DNA from: JASLQO01 sp002327525
GTDB lineage: Bacteria; Pseudomonadota; Gammaproteobacteria; Pseudomonadales; Azotimanducaceae
Assembly: GCA_030744435.1 (NCBI GenBank)
Contig: JASLQO010000002.1
Coordinates: 1 to 64,000, forward strand
Reading direction: 5' to 3'
Length of the DNA stretch: 64,000 nt
In this document: positions 1-8,720 of the stretch, in pieces
Numbering within the stretch: position 1 is the stretch's first letter
How the letters are laid out: every line of letters starts with the position of its first letter
Position numbers and translations under genes: made by a program
The notes under the pieces: model-generated
Told to the model about the DNA's origin: nothing
What the model saw: only the letters and a program-made list of their open reading frames with translations
The model's database searches: none

Positions 1-62
1 CCACTTTCATGCTCCTTTAGAATCCCAATGATCTGCTCTTCGCTGTAGCGCTTGCGCTTCAT
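1..62 (-). CDS. IS3-family transposase OrfA, N-terminal 20 codons only
   Basis: The minus-strand ATG at 62 opens a frame reading MKRKRYSEEQIIGILKEHES, which is the typical first helix of the helix-turn-helix OrfA (IS3/IS911-type, Pfam HTH_Tnp_1). OrfA binds the element ends and is usually joined to the DDE catalytic OrfB by a -1 frameshift. A good ribosome site (GGGAGAAG) precedes the start. The frame is open to the window edge, so whether OrfA and OrfB are intact cannot be judged here. Confidence 0.75.
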   Translation of the reverse strand, partial: MKRKRYSEEQIIGILKEHES

Positions 63-136
63 ATCCACTTCTCCCTGGCATCAATGTTACGGGAAAAGTC
101 TCTTTCTCAATGGCCATGTTTTTGGGGGAAAGGTCA
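1..136 (-). mobile_element. Left-terminal part of an IS3-family-like insertion sequence, running off the window
   Basis: Read on the minus strand, the segment begins with TGACCTTTCCCCC at 136 and is followed about 75 bases later by a transposase OrfA start at 62. Many IS3-family elements begin with TGA and a C-rich inverted repeat, and the first orf normally starts 50-100 bases inside. The other end lies outside the window, so the inverted repeat cannot be matched and the subgroup cannot be named. The element abuts the CoA-transferase reading frame exactly, and its first three bases serve as that gene's stop codon. Confidence 0.6.
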
Positions 137-1312
137 GTCGCTGTAGCCAAACTCACGCGCGATCTCAGCGCCATGCTCGCCGAGTTCGGGGGCTCGTTTC
201 AATTCTGCTTGTGGGACGCTCGATACGTTTATCGGGTGTTTGACAATCAGCGGGAGGCCGGTGGCGCCTCCCGGTACCGCCATGGCGTTGGCGAGGATCT
301 GAGCATCCGTGCACGTGTCTTCGACGTTGGCCACAAGATTCACTGGCACCTCGTGCTCGGCGAATTCGGCCATCCATTCGGCCGATGTCTTGCGAGAGAT
401 GATCGCCTGAAGCTCGTCGCCGAGCGCCTGGCGGTGCGTCCACATGTCCTCGAGGGTCGTGAAGCGCTCGTCTACAAGCAGGTGGGTTGCTTCCAGGGCA
501 ACCAGCGCCAGCGACAGAAGCTCTTCGTTGCGCACCATGTTGAACTGCAACCAGCGATCGTCGCGCGTGCGGTAGACGCGCCCCATGGCCGGGTTGACCC
601 GATTGATCTCCCGGTACGCCTGCATGTCTCCTCCGGCCAGCGCGCCCTGAGCGATGCCGGAAGCTGACCACAGACCGTTCGCAAGCAGCGAAGTGTGCAC
701 CTTCGCACCTTCCCCGGTACGCTCTCGTTTGAGAAGCGCGGTTACGATACCGGCGTAGAGCGCAACGCCCGTTGGGTGATCACCCATCCCCGGTAGCCCC
801 TGTGCGGGAACCGTATCCGGCTCGCGCATGAGCTCCATCAGACCGCTTCGCGCCCAGTAGGCCAGTTGGTCAAAACCCTTGCGGTCGCGCTCAGGTCCCT
901 GCTCACCGTAGGCCGTGAGTGATGCATAGATGACGCCGGGATTGAGGGTGCGAATATCCTCGTAGCACAATCCGAGAGCCTCGCGCACCGGGTAAGGGTG
1001 GTTGGTGATGAACACATCGCACCCCCTTACCAGTCGTTTCAGTACGTCCTGGCCTTCTTCGCACTTCAGGTCCAGGGCAATGCTGCGTTTATTGTGGCCA
1101 TCGAGCTGCCAAAACCAGGCGCTATCGGCAGTTGGCGTCGTGGAAACCTCGGAGAGAATACGCAGCATGTCTCCCTCACCCGGCTGCTCGATCTTGATTA
1201 CGTTCGCGCCGAAATCCGCCAGAATCATGGCGGCGGCCGGAGCGGCAATAACCGTGGCGCAATCGATGACCTTGAGTCCGGAGAAGAGATACTGATCCAT
1301 CGGGTGATCCAT
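134..1312 (-). CDS. CaiB/BaiF (class III) CoA-transferase, probably C-terminally truncated
   Basis: The 392-residue protein is of the formyl-CoA/carnitine CoA-transferase family, which moves CoA between carboxylic acids through an aspartyl-CoA intermediate. The N-terminal Rossmann-like start (GLKVIDCATVIAAPAAAMIL), the ADFGANVIKIE motif and the candidate nucleophile Asp178 in GMGDHPTG are present. The substrate cannot be told from sequence. Family members usually continue about 10-12 residues past the C-terminal LGYS motif, but this one stops at GYSD where the insertion sequence begins, so the last turn is probably lost. ATG 1312 or 1300 (Met5) could be the start; neither has a strong ribosome site. 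It is divergent from the next CoA-transferase, with a 116-base gap. Confidence 0.85.
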   Translation of the reverse strand: MDHPMDQYLFSGLKVIDCATVIAAPAAAMILADFGANVIKIEQPGEGDMLRILSEVSTTPTADSAWFWQLDGHNKRSIALDLKCEEGQDVLKRLVRGCDVFITNHPYPVREALGLCYEDIRTLNPGVIYASLTAYGEQGPERDRKGFDQLAYWARSGLMELMREPDTVPAQGLPGMGDHPTGVALYAGIVTALLKRERTGEGAKVHTSLLANGLWSASGIAQGALAGGDMQAYREINRVNPAMGRVYRTRDDRWLQFNMVRNEELLSLALVALEATHLLVDERFTTLEDMWTHRQALGDELQAIISRKTSAEWMAEFAEHEVPVNLVANVEDTCTDAQILANAMAVPGGATGLPLIVKHPINVSSVPQAELKRAPELGEHGAEIAREFGYSD

Positions 1313-1428
1313 TCAAGGAAACGAGCGCATACGATAGCCCAGACTCGCCTCCCGCACTGCCTCCTGCCGGCTCGCCCCGTGCAGAAGTCCGACGTAGACT
1401 AATCGGGGTGAGCGAAAGGGGGGTGATG

Positions 1429-2694
1429 ATGTCTGGACCTTTGGGCGGCATAAGGGTGGTGGAGCTTGCGATGTCAATTCAGGGACCCGCGGCGGGATTG
1501 TATTTCGCCAATATGGGCGCCGATGTAATCAAGGTAGAACCGCCGTTCGGAGATGCGAGCCGTTACCACAGGGGGGTAAACAACACCCTGCCCGAAAATG
1601 CACCAGGCTCCCAGTTTCTGGCGATGAACAAGGGCAAGCGATCGGTCGCGCTCGATGCCCACACGAATCTGGGCGCAGAGGTCATTCGCCGGCTGCTGGC
1701 GTCGGCCGATGTGTTTCTGACCAACTACCGCAGTGCCGCCCTCACCCGCATGGGCTTGGATGTCAACGAACTGCTCTCAAAGTACCCGCAACTGGTCATC
1801 GGCCACGCCAATGGTTTTGGCCCCAGGGGAGAGGAGGCCGACAAAGCGATGCTGGATGGCGCCGCGCAGGCGCGTGGAGGATTGATCAGCATGACGGGTT
1901 TCCCCGGCGAGATACCCATTGTGACGGGTGTCACGGTGGCCGATCACGCGGGGGCGATGCAGCTCGCACTCGGATGCGTGACGGGGCTGGTCGCCCGGGG
2001 AGCAACCGGAAAGGGACAGCTGGTACAGACCTCTTCGCTGGGTGGGCAGTTGTGGCTGCAGATGTGGGAATTGCAGCATTCGGCAATGACTGGTGTATCG
2101 CTGAGCCGGGAAGGCAGGCATCACCCAAACATAAAGGCGCCATATGGGGTCTATGCGACGTCTGATGATCAGGCGGTGTTGTTCGTGACCGCCCAAACCG
2201 ACGAAGCCTGGTCCTCGTTCTGGATCTACATGGACAAGCCCGAGGTGTTGCTGATCGACGAGTGGGATACGCCGGGTAAGCGGATCGGGATGGCGGGATC
2301 GGACCAGCAGCTGCCGGAGATCCGCGCTCTGATGTGCGAAGCGATCGGTTCTAAGACGATGGCGGAGCTGGACAGCTTCTTTCGCAGCGAACCCGAGATC
2401 ATCTGGGAGCGCGTACGCGATTACGGTGACGTATTGAACGATCCGCAAAATATCGACAACGGTTACCTGGTGAATATCGAGGTACCGGGTGCTGGTAGCG
2501 TCAAAACGGTGGGCCCGCTCATCGATTTCGGAGATACCCCGGCACCGGACGTTCGCTTACCGCCAGAACTCTCGGCAGACACACTCGATCTGATGCAGGA
2601 GCTGGGATTCACCGCCGAAGAAGCGAGTTCATTGATGGATCATTCGGAGGCCGTTCGCGCGGAACTCTTTGCGGCCATGTGGGGTGAAGATTAG
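1429..2694 (+). CDS. CaiB/BaiF (class III) CoA-transferase
   Basis: This is a 421-residue class III CoA-transferase, cytoplasmic, expected to act as an interlocked dimer. It shows GGIRVVELAMSIQGP at the N-terminus, MGADVIKVEPP, and Asp172 in TVADHAG as the probable catalytic aspartate. I chose ATG 1429 because AAAGGGGG lies about 6 bases upstream; ATG 1426 and GTG 1408 are in frame but fit this ribosome site less well. It is only distantly similar to the divergent CoA-transferase at 134-1312, so the pair looks like two paralogues in a catabolic locus rather than a recent duplication. Substrate unknown. Confidence 0.88.
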   Translation: MSGPLGGIRVVELAMSIQGPAAGLYFANMGADVIKVEPPFGDASRYHRGVNNTLPENAPGSQFLAMNKGKRSVALDAHTNLGAEVIRRLLASADVFLTNYRSAALTRMGLDVNELLSKYPQLVIGHANGFGPRGEEADKAMLDGAAQARGGLISMTGFPGEIPIVTGVTVADHAGAMQLALGCVTGLVARGATGKGQLVQTSSLGGQLWLQMWELQHSAMTGVSLSREGRHHPNIKAPYGVYATSDDQAVLFVTAQTDEAWSSFWIYMDKPEVLLIDEWDTPGKRIGMAGSDQQLPEIRALMCEAIGSKTMAELDSFFRSEPEIIWERVRDYGDVLNDPQNIDNGYLVNIEVPGAGSVKTVGPLIDFGDTPAPDVRLPPELSADTLDLMQELGFTAEEASSLMDHSEAVRAELFAAMWGED

Positions 2695-2714
2695 GGTATG
2701 GGGACGGCGGGAAT

Positions 2715-3222
2715 ATGCCCTGGCCAAGGTCCGGAGTGGTGCTCTTAACCATCTCATCGTCCATGCGCGCCAACTTGCTGCCACTGGGGCACCGAATGTC
2801 CGCCCCTGGCGTTGGCTGGGTTTCGGTTTTTTATTGCTATCGGCTGACGAAATGGCCGGACTGCATGAAAGTCTTAATTCGGCCATGGAGATGTCGTGGC
2901 CGTCCCCGGAGCTATTGCGGCAGCGGTGGCCGGACTGCGGTACATACCCTGCTTGCGGCGATTGGATCGAACCACGCTGGTGCTGTTCGTCGTCAGCGGT
3001 GCGATGTATCTGGGTAGTGCGCTCGGCGCGGAACTGCTGACGGAACCCTATGCGGAGGAAGATCTGCTGGATTCGCTCGCTTACAACCTGACGACAGTAG
3101 TCGAGGAAGCCATGGAAATGTCGGGAGTGATTCTGTTCATGTATGCGCTGCTGGGCCAGGTTAGCAGCAGTGCTGGGAGTGGCGGCGCACGGATCGAGGT
3201 ATCGCTTGATGGCAGGGGGTGA
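2715..3222 (+). pseudogene. Decayed gene for a small integral membrane protein (frameshifted, 5' end missing)
   Basis: Similarity to one membrane-protein pattern runs through three frames in turn. Frame 3 from 2715 reads NMPWPRSGVVLLTISS. Frame 2 then carries WRWLGFGFLLLSADEMAGLHE, ending near 2890. Frame 1 from about 2893 carries VAVPGAIAAAVAGLRYI, LVLFVVSGAMYLGSALGAEL and TTVVEEAMEMSGVILFMYAL. The SxDExxxLHE and VEExxEMxGVxLFxYALL signatures belong to an uncharacterised multi-pass family I know only as hypothetical membrane proteins. The expected first transmembrane segment would fall inside the preceding CoA-transferase gene and is absent. At least two frame changes are needed, so a single sequencing error does not explain it. 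Confidence 0.55.
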
Positions 3223-3283
3223 ATATTGTTCTCACCCCTCGATCTGCCCTCCCATCGCGGACACCCTGCCGATACAATGACCG

Positions 3284-3304
3284 GCCCTCCTGTTCGGGGA
3301 GGGC
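3284..3304. other. Hairpin in the uvrD leader
   Basis: GCCCTCC and GGAGGGC form a perfect 7-bp stem with a 7-base loop, 37 bases before the uvrD start. There is no following T-run, so it is not a classical terminator. A possible -10 element TACAAT (3273-3278) lies just upstream without a convincing -35. It might mark the start of the uvrD transcript or be chance. Confidence 0.3.
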
Positions 3305-3341
3305 GTGAATTGGCAATCTGATCACTCCGTATCGAACTGCA

Positions 3342-5555
3342 TTGGACGTCACACACATTCTCGATGGCCTGAACGAACGACAGCGTGAGGCCGTCACCGC
3401 ACCCATTGGTAACACTCTGGTGCTTGCCGGGGCTGGCAGCGGCAAGACTCGCGTGCTCGTGCACAGAATCGCCTGGCTGATCGAGGCGGAAGGCGTGTCC
3501 CCGCATGGCGTGCTAGCGGTCACGTTCACGAACAAGGCGGCGAGCGAGATGCGACAACGCATCGAAGCGTTGCTCAATCTCACGGTACGCGCTATGTGGG
3601 TGGGCACCTTTCACGGCATTGCACATCGCCTGTTGCGTATGCACTGGCGGGAGGCCGCGTTACCGCAAAACTTCCAGATTCTCGATGCAGACGATCAGTT
3701 GCGGCTGGTCAAGCGCGTGATGCGCAGTCTCGACATCGACGAACAGAAGTGGCCCGCACGCCAGGCGACCGGCTTCATCAATACCCAGAAGGATGAGGGC
3801 CGGTGCGCGCGGGAGGTAGTGGCGGGAGACGACCTGTTTCGCATCACGCACAAGCGCATTTACGAGAGCTACGAGGAACTGTGCAATCAGGGCGGGCTGG
3901 TCGATTTCGCCGAGTTGCTGCTGCGCAGCCATGAGCTCTGGCTGAACAGGGAGGATCTGCTCGCGCACTATCAGAACCGCTTTCAGCATCTGCTGGTGGA
4001 TGAGTTTCAGGACACCAATACGCTGCAAAATGCCTGGCTGCGGGTACTGGCCGGAAAGACGGGGCGAGTCATGGCGGTGGGCGATGATGATCAGTCCATA
4101 TATGGCTGGCGCGGAGCGCGTATCGAGAACATCCACCAATACAGCCAGGATTTCGATGCCGTACAGACCATCCGTCTCGAGCAGAATTATCGTTCCACGG
4201 GCAATATCCTGAAGGCGGCTAACGTCCTGATAAGCCACAACGCAGACCGGCTGGGCAAAGAGCTGTGGACCGATGATGATGATGGAGAACCGATAAAGCT
4301 CTACTCTGCCTACAATGATCTCGATGAAGCACGCTTTATCGCCGATCGCGCGCAACGCCACATCGAAGACAGCGGCAGCCCACAAGAAGTGGCCGTGCTC
4401 TACCGTTCGAATGCACAATCGCGGGTTCTGGAAGAGGCGATGTTGCGTGCTCAGATTCCGTACCGTATCTACGGCGGCCAGCGTTTTTTCGAGCGCGCGG
4501 AGATCAAGAACGCGCTGGCATACATGCGCCTTATGCACGATCGGCATTCCGATCCCGCCTTTGAGCGCGTGGTCAACACACCGGCCCGGGGCATAGGCGA
4601 CAAGACACTCGAAGCGATCAGGGCGGAAGCGCGAGAACGCTCGGTCTCGCTGTGGCAGGCCTGCAAGGAGGCCATCGCGGAAGGAAAATTCAACGGACGG
4701 GTAACGGGAGCGGTGCAAGCCTTCCTGAAGCTGGTCGACGATCTCGGCGCTGCGACAAACGAACTGTCGCTGCATGAGTTGGCCGATTTCGTGATACATG
4801 CCAGCGGTCTGATGGAATTCCACGCGCGTGAACGTGGTGAGCGGGGGCTTGCGCGCAAGGAAAACCTGGAAGAACTGGTAAGCGCCTGCCGCCAGTTCAC
4901 CGGCGAACTCGTGTTCCCGGTGGCGGAAACGCTTCCTGACGGATCCGAGGCCAGATCCGATGTATCGATACTGGAGGAATTTCTGGACCAGGTGGCCCTG
5001 GACGCGGGGGAGCAGCAAACTGAAACAGGGCCGGCGCTGCAGATGATGACGCTGCATTCGGCGAAGGGCCTCGAGTTTCCGCTGGTGTTCTTGTCCGGGA
5101 TGGAGGAGGGATTGTTCCCGCATCGAATGTCGGTAGAAGAGCCCGGCCGCCTGGAGGAAGAACGGCGCCTTTGCTACGTGGGCATGACACGCGCGATGCG
5201 CGAATTGGTCATTACCTTTGCCGAGACACGCCGCTTGCACGGTAACGATACCTACAACCGCCCGTCGCGATTCATCATGGAGCTACCCACCCAACACCTG
5301 GAGGAGATTCGCCTCGGTGGCGCGGTACGCCGGCCCTACGGCGCGCCGGAAGCATCGAAGCGTTCGGCTAGCCTGTTTGAGGAAACGGCAGCAGGATTTC
5401 GTCTCGGGCAGCGTGTGGGGCACGCCAAGTTCGGCGAAGGAGTGGTGTTGCAGTGCGAGGGCAGCGGTGATCGAGCGCGGATACAGGTGAATTTTGCTGG
5501 AGTGGGTGCGAAATGGCTCATGCTGGGGTATGCGAACCTACAAACCTTGGATTGA
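3342..5555 (+). CDS. uvrD: DNA helicase II, UvrD (superfamily 1A, 3'-5')
   Basis: The 737-residue protein unwinds DNA in nucleotide-excision and mismatch repair and strips RecA filaments. It aligns along its whole length with E. coli UvrD (720 residues). Motifs seen: Q-motif LNERQREAV, Walker A GAGSGKTR, Ia TFTNKAA, DEFQDT (Walker B), GDDDQSIYGWRGA, RLEQNYRS, LMTLHSAKGLEF-like motif V, and GMTRA motif VI. A C-terminal Tudor-like tail (GQRVGHAKFGEGVV) is present. The start is TTG at 3342: translation from there gives MDVTHILDGLN, matching the E. coli N-terminus MDVSYLLDSLN, and no ATG fits. No LexA box was seen upstream. Confidence 0.97.
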   Translation: MDVTHILDGLNERQREAVTAPIGNTLVLAGAGSGKTRVLVHRIAWLIEAEGVSPHGVLAVTFTNKAASEMRQRIEALLNLTVRAMWVGTFHGIAHRLLRMHWREAALPQNFQILDADDQLRLVKRVMRSLDIDEQKWPARQATGFINTQKDEGRCAREVVAGDDLFRITHKRIYESYEELCNQGGLVDFAELLLRSHELWLNREDLLAHYQNRFQHLLVDEFQDTNTLQNAWLRVLAGKTGRVMAVGDDDQSIYGWRGARIENIHQYSQDFDAVQTIRLEQNYRSTGNILKAANVLISHNADRLGKELWTDDDDGEPIKLYSAYNDLDEARFIADRAQRHIEDSGSPQEVAVLYRSNAQSRVLEEAMLRAQIPYRIYGGQRFFERAEIKNALAYMRLMHDRHSDPAFERVVNTPARGIGDKTLEAIRAEARERSVSLWQACKEAIAEGKFNGRVTGAVQAFLKLVDDLGAATNELSLHELADFVIHASGLMEFHARERGERGLARKENLEELVSACRQFTGELVFPVAETLPDGSEARSDVSILEEFLDQVALDAGEQQTETGPALQMMTLHSAKGLEFPLVFLSGMEEGLFPHRMSVEEPGRLEEERRLCYVGMTRAMRELVITFAETRRLHGNDTYNRPSRFIMELPTQHLEEIRLGGAVRRPYGAPEASKRSASLFEETAAGFRLGQRVGHAKFGEGVVLQCEGSGDRARIQVNFAGVGAKWLMLGYANLQTLD

Positions 5556-5568
5556 TGGAGGAGGAAAG

Positions 5569-6681
5569 ATGACGCTACTTCAAGGCGCGCTGGTGAGCGT
5601 ATGCGTTTCATTGGTGCTTGGCGGTTGCGGAGGAGATTCCGCCGCTCCGACCCAGACACAGGCCACGGAGCAGCAAACGGCGTACCGCTGGAAACTGATT
5701 ACGACCTGGCCGAAGAATCTGCCGGGGCTTGGCACCGCGCCAGAGCGCATGGCAGAGCAAGTGCGCAAGATGAGCAATGGACGGCTCGATATCAAGGTAT
5801 ATGGTGCTGGCGAACTGGTCGGCGCATTCGAGGTGTTCGATTCCGTTTCACGCGGTACCGCCGAGATGGGACATGGTGCTGCCTACTACTGGCGCGGGAA
5901 GCTACCCATCGCCGCCATGTTCTCGACGGTACCCTTCGGCATGACGGCGCAGGAAATGAATGGCTGGCTGAACTACGGCGGCGGCATGGAGTTGTGGCGG
6001 GAGCTGTACCAACCGTTTGGGCTGATCCCGCTCGCGTGCGGTAACACGGGCGTGCAGATGGCCGGGTGGTTTAACCGGGAAATCAATTCGGTGGAAGATC
6101 TAGCCGGATTGAAGATGCGTATTCCCGGCCTTGGCGGCGAAGTGTTTCAGCGCGCCGGAGGCACACCGGTTGCGCTGCCGGGCGGTGAGATCTTCACTGC
6201 ACTGCAAACGGGTGTGATCGACGCGACTGAGTGGGTGGGTCCGTACAACGACCTGGCCTTCGGTCTGCACACCGTGGCTAAGTACTACTACTACCCCGGG
6301 TGGCACGAACCCGGCCCGACGCTCGAAGCCATCGTCAATACGGATGCCTGGAATGCGCTGCCGGAGGATCTCAGGACCATGCTGGAAGTGGCAGTGCAGG
6401 CAACCAACGACGATATGCTGAGCGAGTTCACTGCGCGCAACAAGGCAGCGCTCGACACGCTGGTCGGTGAACACGGTGTCGAACTACGGCCGCTCCCGAA
6501 GGATGTGCTGGAGCGGCTCAAGGCGGTATCGGAGGAGGTGGTGGCGGAGGCCGCGGGGGAAAATGAGCTCGCCGGACGAATTTACGAATCCTATATGGGC
6601 TACCTCGAGTCGGTGCGCGCCTACCATGCGCTCAGCGAGCAGGCTTACCTCAACGCACGCCTGAGTCCGCTTGAGCAATGA
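5569..6681 (+). CDS. TRAP transporter solute-binding lipoprotein, TakP/DctP type (2-oxo acid binding likely)
   Basis: The 370-residue protein is a DctP-family TRAP solute receptor. The signal peptide ends in the lipobox VLGGC with Cys20, so it should be membrane-anchored rather than free in the periplasm. WKLITTWPKNLPGLGTAPER, AGELVGAFEVFDSVSRGTAE, PFGLIPLACGNTGVQMAGWF and ATEWVGPYNDLAFGL closely recall Rhodobacter TakP, which binds pyruvate and other 2-oxo acids; the exact ligand is inference. ATG 5569 is preceded by GGAGGAGGAAAG, an excellent ribosome site, so longer frames from 5494 are rejected. The only TRAP membrane genes nearby (dctQ and dctM, 8717-10577) are on the opposite strand, about 2 kb away. 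Confidence 0.9.
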   Translation: MTLLQGALVSVCVSLVLGGCGGDSAAPTQTQATEQQTAYRWKLITTWPKNLPGLGTAPERMAEQVRKMSNGRLDIKVYGAGELVGAFEVFDSVSRGTAEMGHGAAYYWRGKLPIAAMFSTVPFGMTAQEMNGWLNYGGGMELWRELYQPFGLIPLACGNTGVQMAGWFNREINSVEDLAGLKMRIPGLGGEVFQRAGGTPVALPGGEIFTALQTGVIDATEWVGPYNDLAFGLHTVAKYYYYPGWHEPGPTLEAIVNTDAWNALPEDLRTMLEVAVQATNDDMLSEFTARNKAALDTLVGEHGVELRPLPKDVLERLKAVSEEVVAEAAGENELAGRIYESYMGYLESVRAYHALSEQAYLNARLSPLEQ

Positions 6682-6721
6682 GCTGTACGGGGCATTTGAT
6701 CGAGGCACGGGAACTGATCGT

Positions 6722-7543
6722 ATGGAGCTGAAAACCACATGCCTGGAGATCGACGACGGTATCGCCACACTGTGGCTCAATCGCCCGCATCGCATGAACG
6801 CGTGGACCGGACGCATGCACACGGAGTATCGATGGTGCCTGAAGGCGCTCGATGAGAACCCTGACGTGCGCGCAATCGTAGTCACCGGGGTCGGTAAGGG
6901 ATTCTGCGTCGGCGGTGATTCAGAGGCGCTCGAGGGCCACAGCAAGCGCGGCGGCTACGATCCGGGCACACCGGCGGTACTCGCAGAACCCGGCAGTGGC
7001 GTGGCGCCTGAATTCGAGGCGAGCTTTGCGTATCAATTTGGGATGACCAAGCCGATTATCGCGGCACTCAACGGTCCCGCCGCGGGTGTGGGGTTGGCGA
7101 TGGCCTGTTTCGCCGATCTGCGTTTTGCAGCCCCCGGGAAGCGCTTCACGACGGCACATGGCAAACTCAATCTGCCGGCTGAGTACGGACTCTCATGGAT
7201 ACTACCGCGCATCGTCGGGCTTACACGCGCCAACGACCTGTTGCTGACCAGCCGCGTGTTCACCTCGGAAGAAGCTGCTGCCATGGGGCTGGTCAACGAA
7301 GTGGTGGCCGAGGGTGCGCTGCTCGAACACACCTACGACTACGCGCGGCGAATGATCGGGGCGGTTTCACCCAATTCGCTGAAGCAGACCCGCTGGCAGG
7401 TATATCGGGACTTGCATCGGGATGCCGCGAGCGCAGTGCGCGAGTCCGAAACACTGATCAACGATATGATGCGCCAGGCGGACTATCGCGAGGGTGTCAG
7501 GGCGTTTCTTGAGAAACGCAACCCCCGGTGGAAAGGCGAGTAG
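6722..7543 (+). CDS. Enoyl-CoA hydratase/isomerase (crotonase family)
   Basis: The 273-residue crotonase-fold enzyme probably hydrates or isomerises a CoA thioester. Seen: IATLWLNRPHRMNAW at the N-terminus, the oxyanion-hole stretch GKGFCVGGD, the second oxyanion loop NGPAAGVGLAMA, and a Glu in PAEYGLSW at the position of a catalytic acid. The specific reaction cannot be assigned. The start is uncertain: ATG 6722 gives the usual N-terminus, while ATG 6671, in frame and overlapping the solute-binding gene by 11 bases, would add 17 atypical residues but could allow coupling. It converges with the amidohydrolase gene, with only 4 bases between the stops. Confidence 0.88.
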   Translation: MELKTTCLEIDDGIATLWLNRPHRMNAWTGRMHTEYRWCLKALDENPDVRAIVVTGVGKGFCVGGDSEALEGHSKRGGYDPGTPAVLAEPGSGVAPEFEASFAYQFGMTKPIIAALNGPAAGVGLAMACFADLRFAAPGKRFTTAHGKLNLPAEYGLSWILPRIVGLTRANDLLLTSRVFTSEEAAAMGLVNEVVAEGALLEHTYDYARRMIGAVSPNSLKQTRWQVYRDLHRDAASAVRESETLINDMMRQADYREGVRAFLEKRNPRWKGE

Positions 7544-7547
7544 CGCC

Positions 7548-8720
7548 TCAGATAGACTTCACCGGGCGACCTCGGAACCACACCTGGGCCGGATCGGCGA
7601 GTGCCGAGAGGTCGATCAACGGGTTGCCTTGGACCAGTAGCAGGTCCGCGGACAGGCCGTTTTCGATGCGTCCGGTCACCGAATGCAACCCGATGGCGAG
7701 CGCTGCCTGGCTGGTCGCCGAGCGCAGGACGGCCTCGGCTGACAGCCCGGCAATTTGGGCGAACACCGGCAATGCCAGTGGCAGATGGTGGTGATAAACC
7801 CCGGGTATACCGGCATCCGTGGAAGCGATGAATGGTATCTCCTTGGCGCGCATAGCGGCGAAGTTGCCCTGGATACGTTCGCGCATCTGCTGATTTCGCC
7901 CCTCTAGATAGCGCTGCCAACCTCGATTGACGGTGGGTGAAATCCACGTACCGCGCTCTGCGATGAGCGCGGCGGTCTCCGGCCGGTAGTCTGCAGCCCA
8001 ACCAGCCTTACCCGCCCAGGAACAGTGCTCGATGGTAGATACTCCGGCGGCGGCGGCAAAATGAATGCCTTGCGTGCCGTGGCAGTGTGCGGCCACCAGC
8101 TTGTCATGGGCGGCGGCGCGTTGGACGATGTGAGTGAGAGTGGCCAGATCGAACTGTGCCGCGCCCGGGTCGGAGCCTTTGGTCAATTGTCCGCCGGTCG
8201 CCATGACCTTGATGAGATCGACGCCCTTGTCTAGCTGACGTTCGATAACGGCATCGGCCTGTGCTGTGTCCGCCGCCTCGCCGCCCCAGAAGTGGCAGTG
8301 CCCGCTGGGGCAGGTGATGGGTTGGCCCGCGCAGAGTAAGCGGGGGCCGGCGACCTCTCCGGCCGTGATCGCATCGCGCAGGGTGAGTTCCAGCCACGCA
8401 CCTCCGCCGAGGTCGCGAGCCGTGGTAATACCGGCCTCCAGCATCGCCTCTGCACGCTCGCGCATGCGTGCCTTCGCGGCAACGGAGAGGTCGGTTTGCG
8501 CGGGGGGAAGGCGATCATCGGGATTGAGTTCCATATGCACGTGCGCATCGATCAGCCCCGGAAGCGCGGTCAGGCCGCTGCAATCAACAGTTGTATCTGC
8601 GCTGAGTTCGTCACTGGAGCCCACGGCAGCGATGCGCTCGCCCTGCACGAGAATGGCGTCACCAGTATGCGGATGCTCGCCGTCCCAGATGCGCAGTCGA
8701 GAGAGGAGTGTGCTGATCAT
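7548..8720 (-). CDS. Metal-dependent amidohydrolase
   Basis: The 390-residue TIM-barrel hydrolase belongs to the imidazolonepropionase/prolidase-like branch of the amidohydrolase superfamily. Metal ligands visible in order are DAHVHM (HxH), LIKVMATGG (a carboxylated Lys is likely), VAAHCHG, TIEHCSW and ASTDAG (Asp). Small beta-sandwich strands flank the barrel (ILVQGERIAAVGSS; NGLSADLLLVQGNPL). The substrate, perhaps a lactam, dipeptide or similar amide, cannot be inferred. ATG 8720 overlaps the dctM stop in an ATGA arrangement, so the gene is the last of the ubiA-dctQ-dctM set and its substrate may be what the TRAP permease imports. Confidence 0.88.
   Translation of the reverse strand: MISTLLSRLRIWDGEHPHTGDAILVQGERIAAVGSSDELSADTTVDCSGLTALPGLIDAHVHMELNPDDRLPPAQTDLSVAAKARMRERAEAMLEAGITTARDLGGGAWLELTLRDAITAGEVAGPRLLCAGQPITCPSGHCHFWGGEAADTAQADAVIERQLDKGVDLIKVMATGGQLTKGSDPGAAQFDLATLTHIVQRAAAHDKLVAAHCHGTQGIHFAAAAGVSTIEHCSWAGKAGWAADYRPETAALIAERGTWISPTVNRGWQRYLEGRNQQMRERIQGNFAAMRAKEIPFIASTDAGIPGVYHHHLPLALPVFAQIAGLSAEAVLRSATSQAALAIGLHSVTGRIENGLSADLLLVQGNPLIDLSALADPAQVWFRGRPVKSI

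Noticed and set aside
3223..3341. LexA box for uvrD
   Set aside because: No CTGT-N8-ACAG-like sequence was found in the leader.
3660..5240. Long open frame (526 codons) on the minus strand opposite uvrD
   Set aside because: It is antisense to a certain gene, has low-complexity translation and no family motif; GC-rich codon structure produces such frames.
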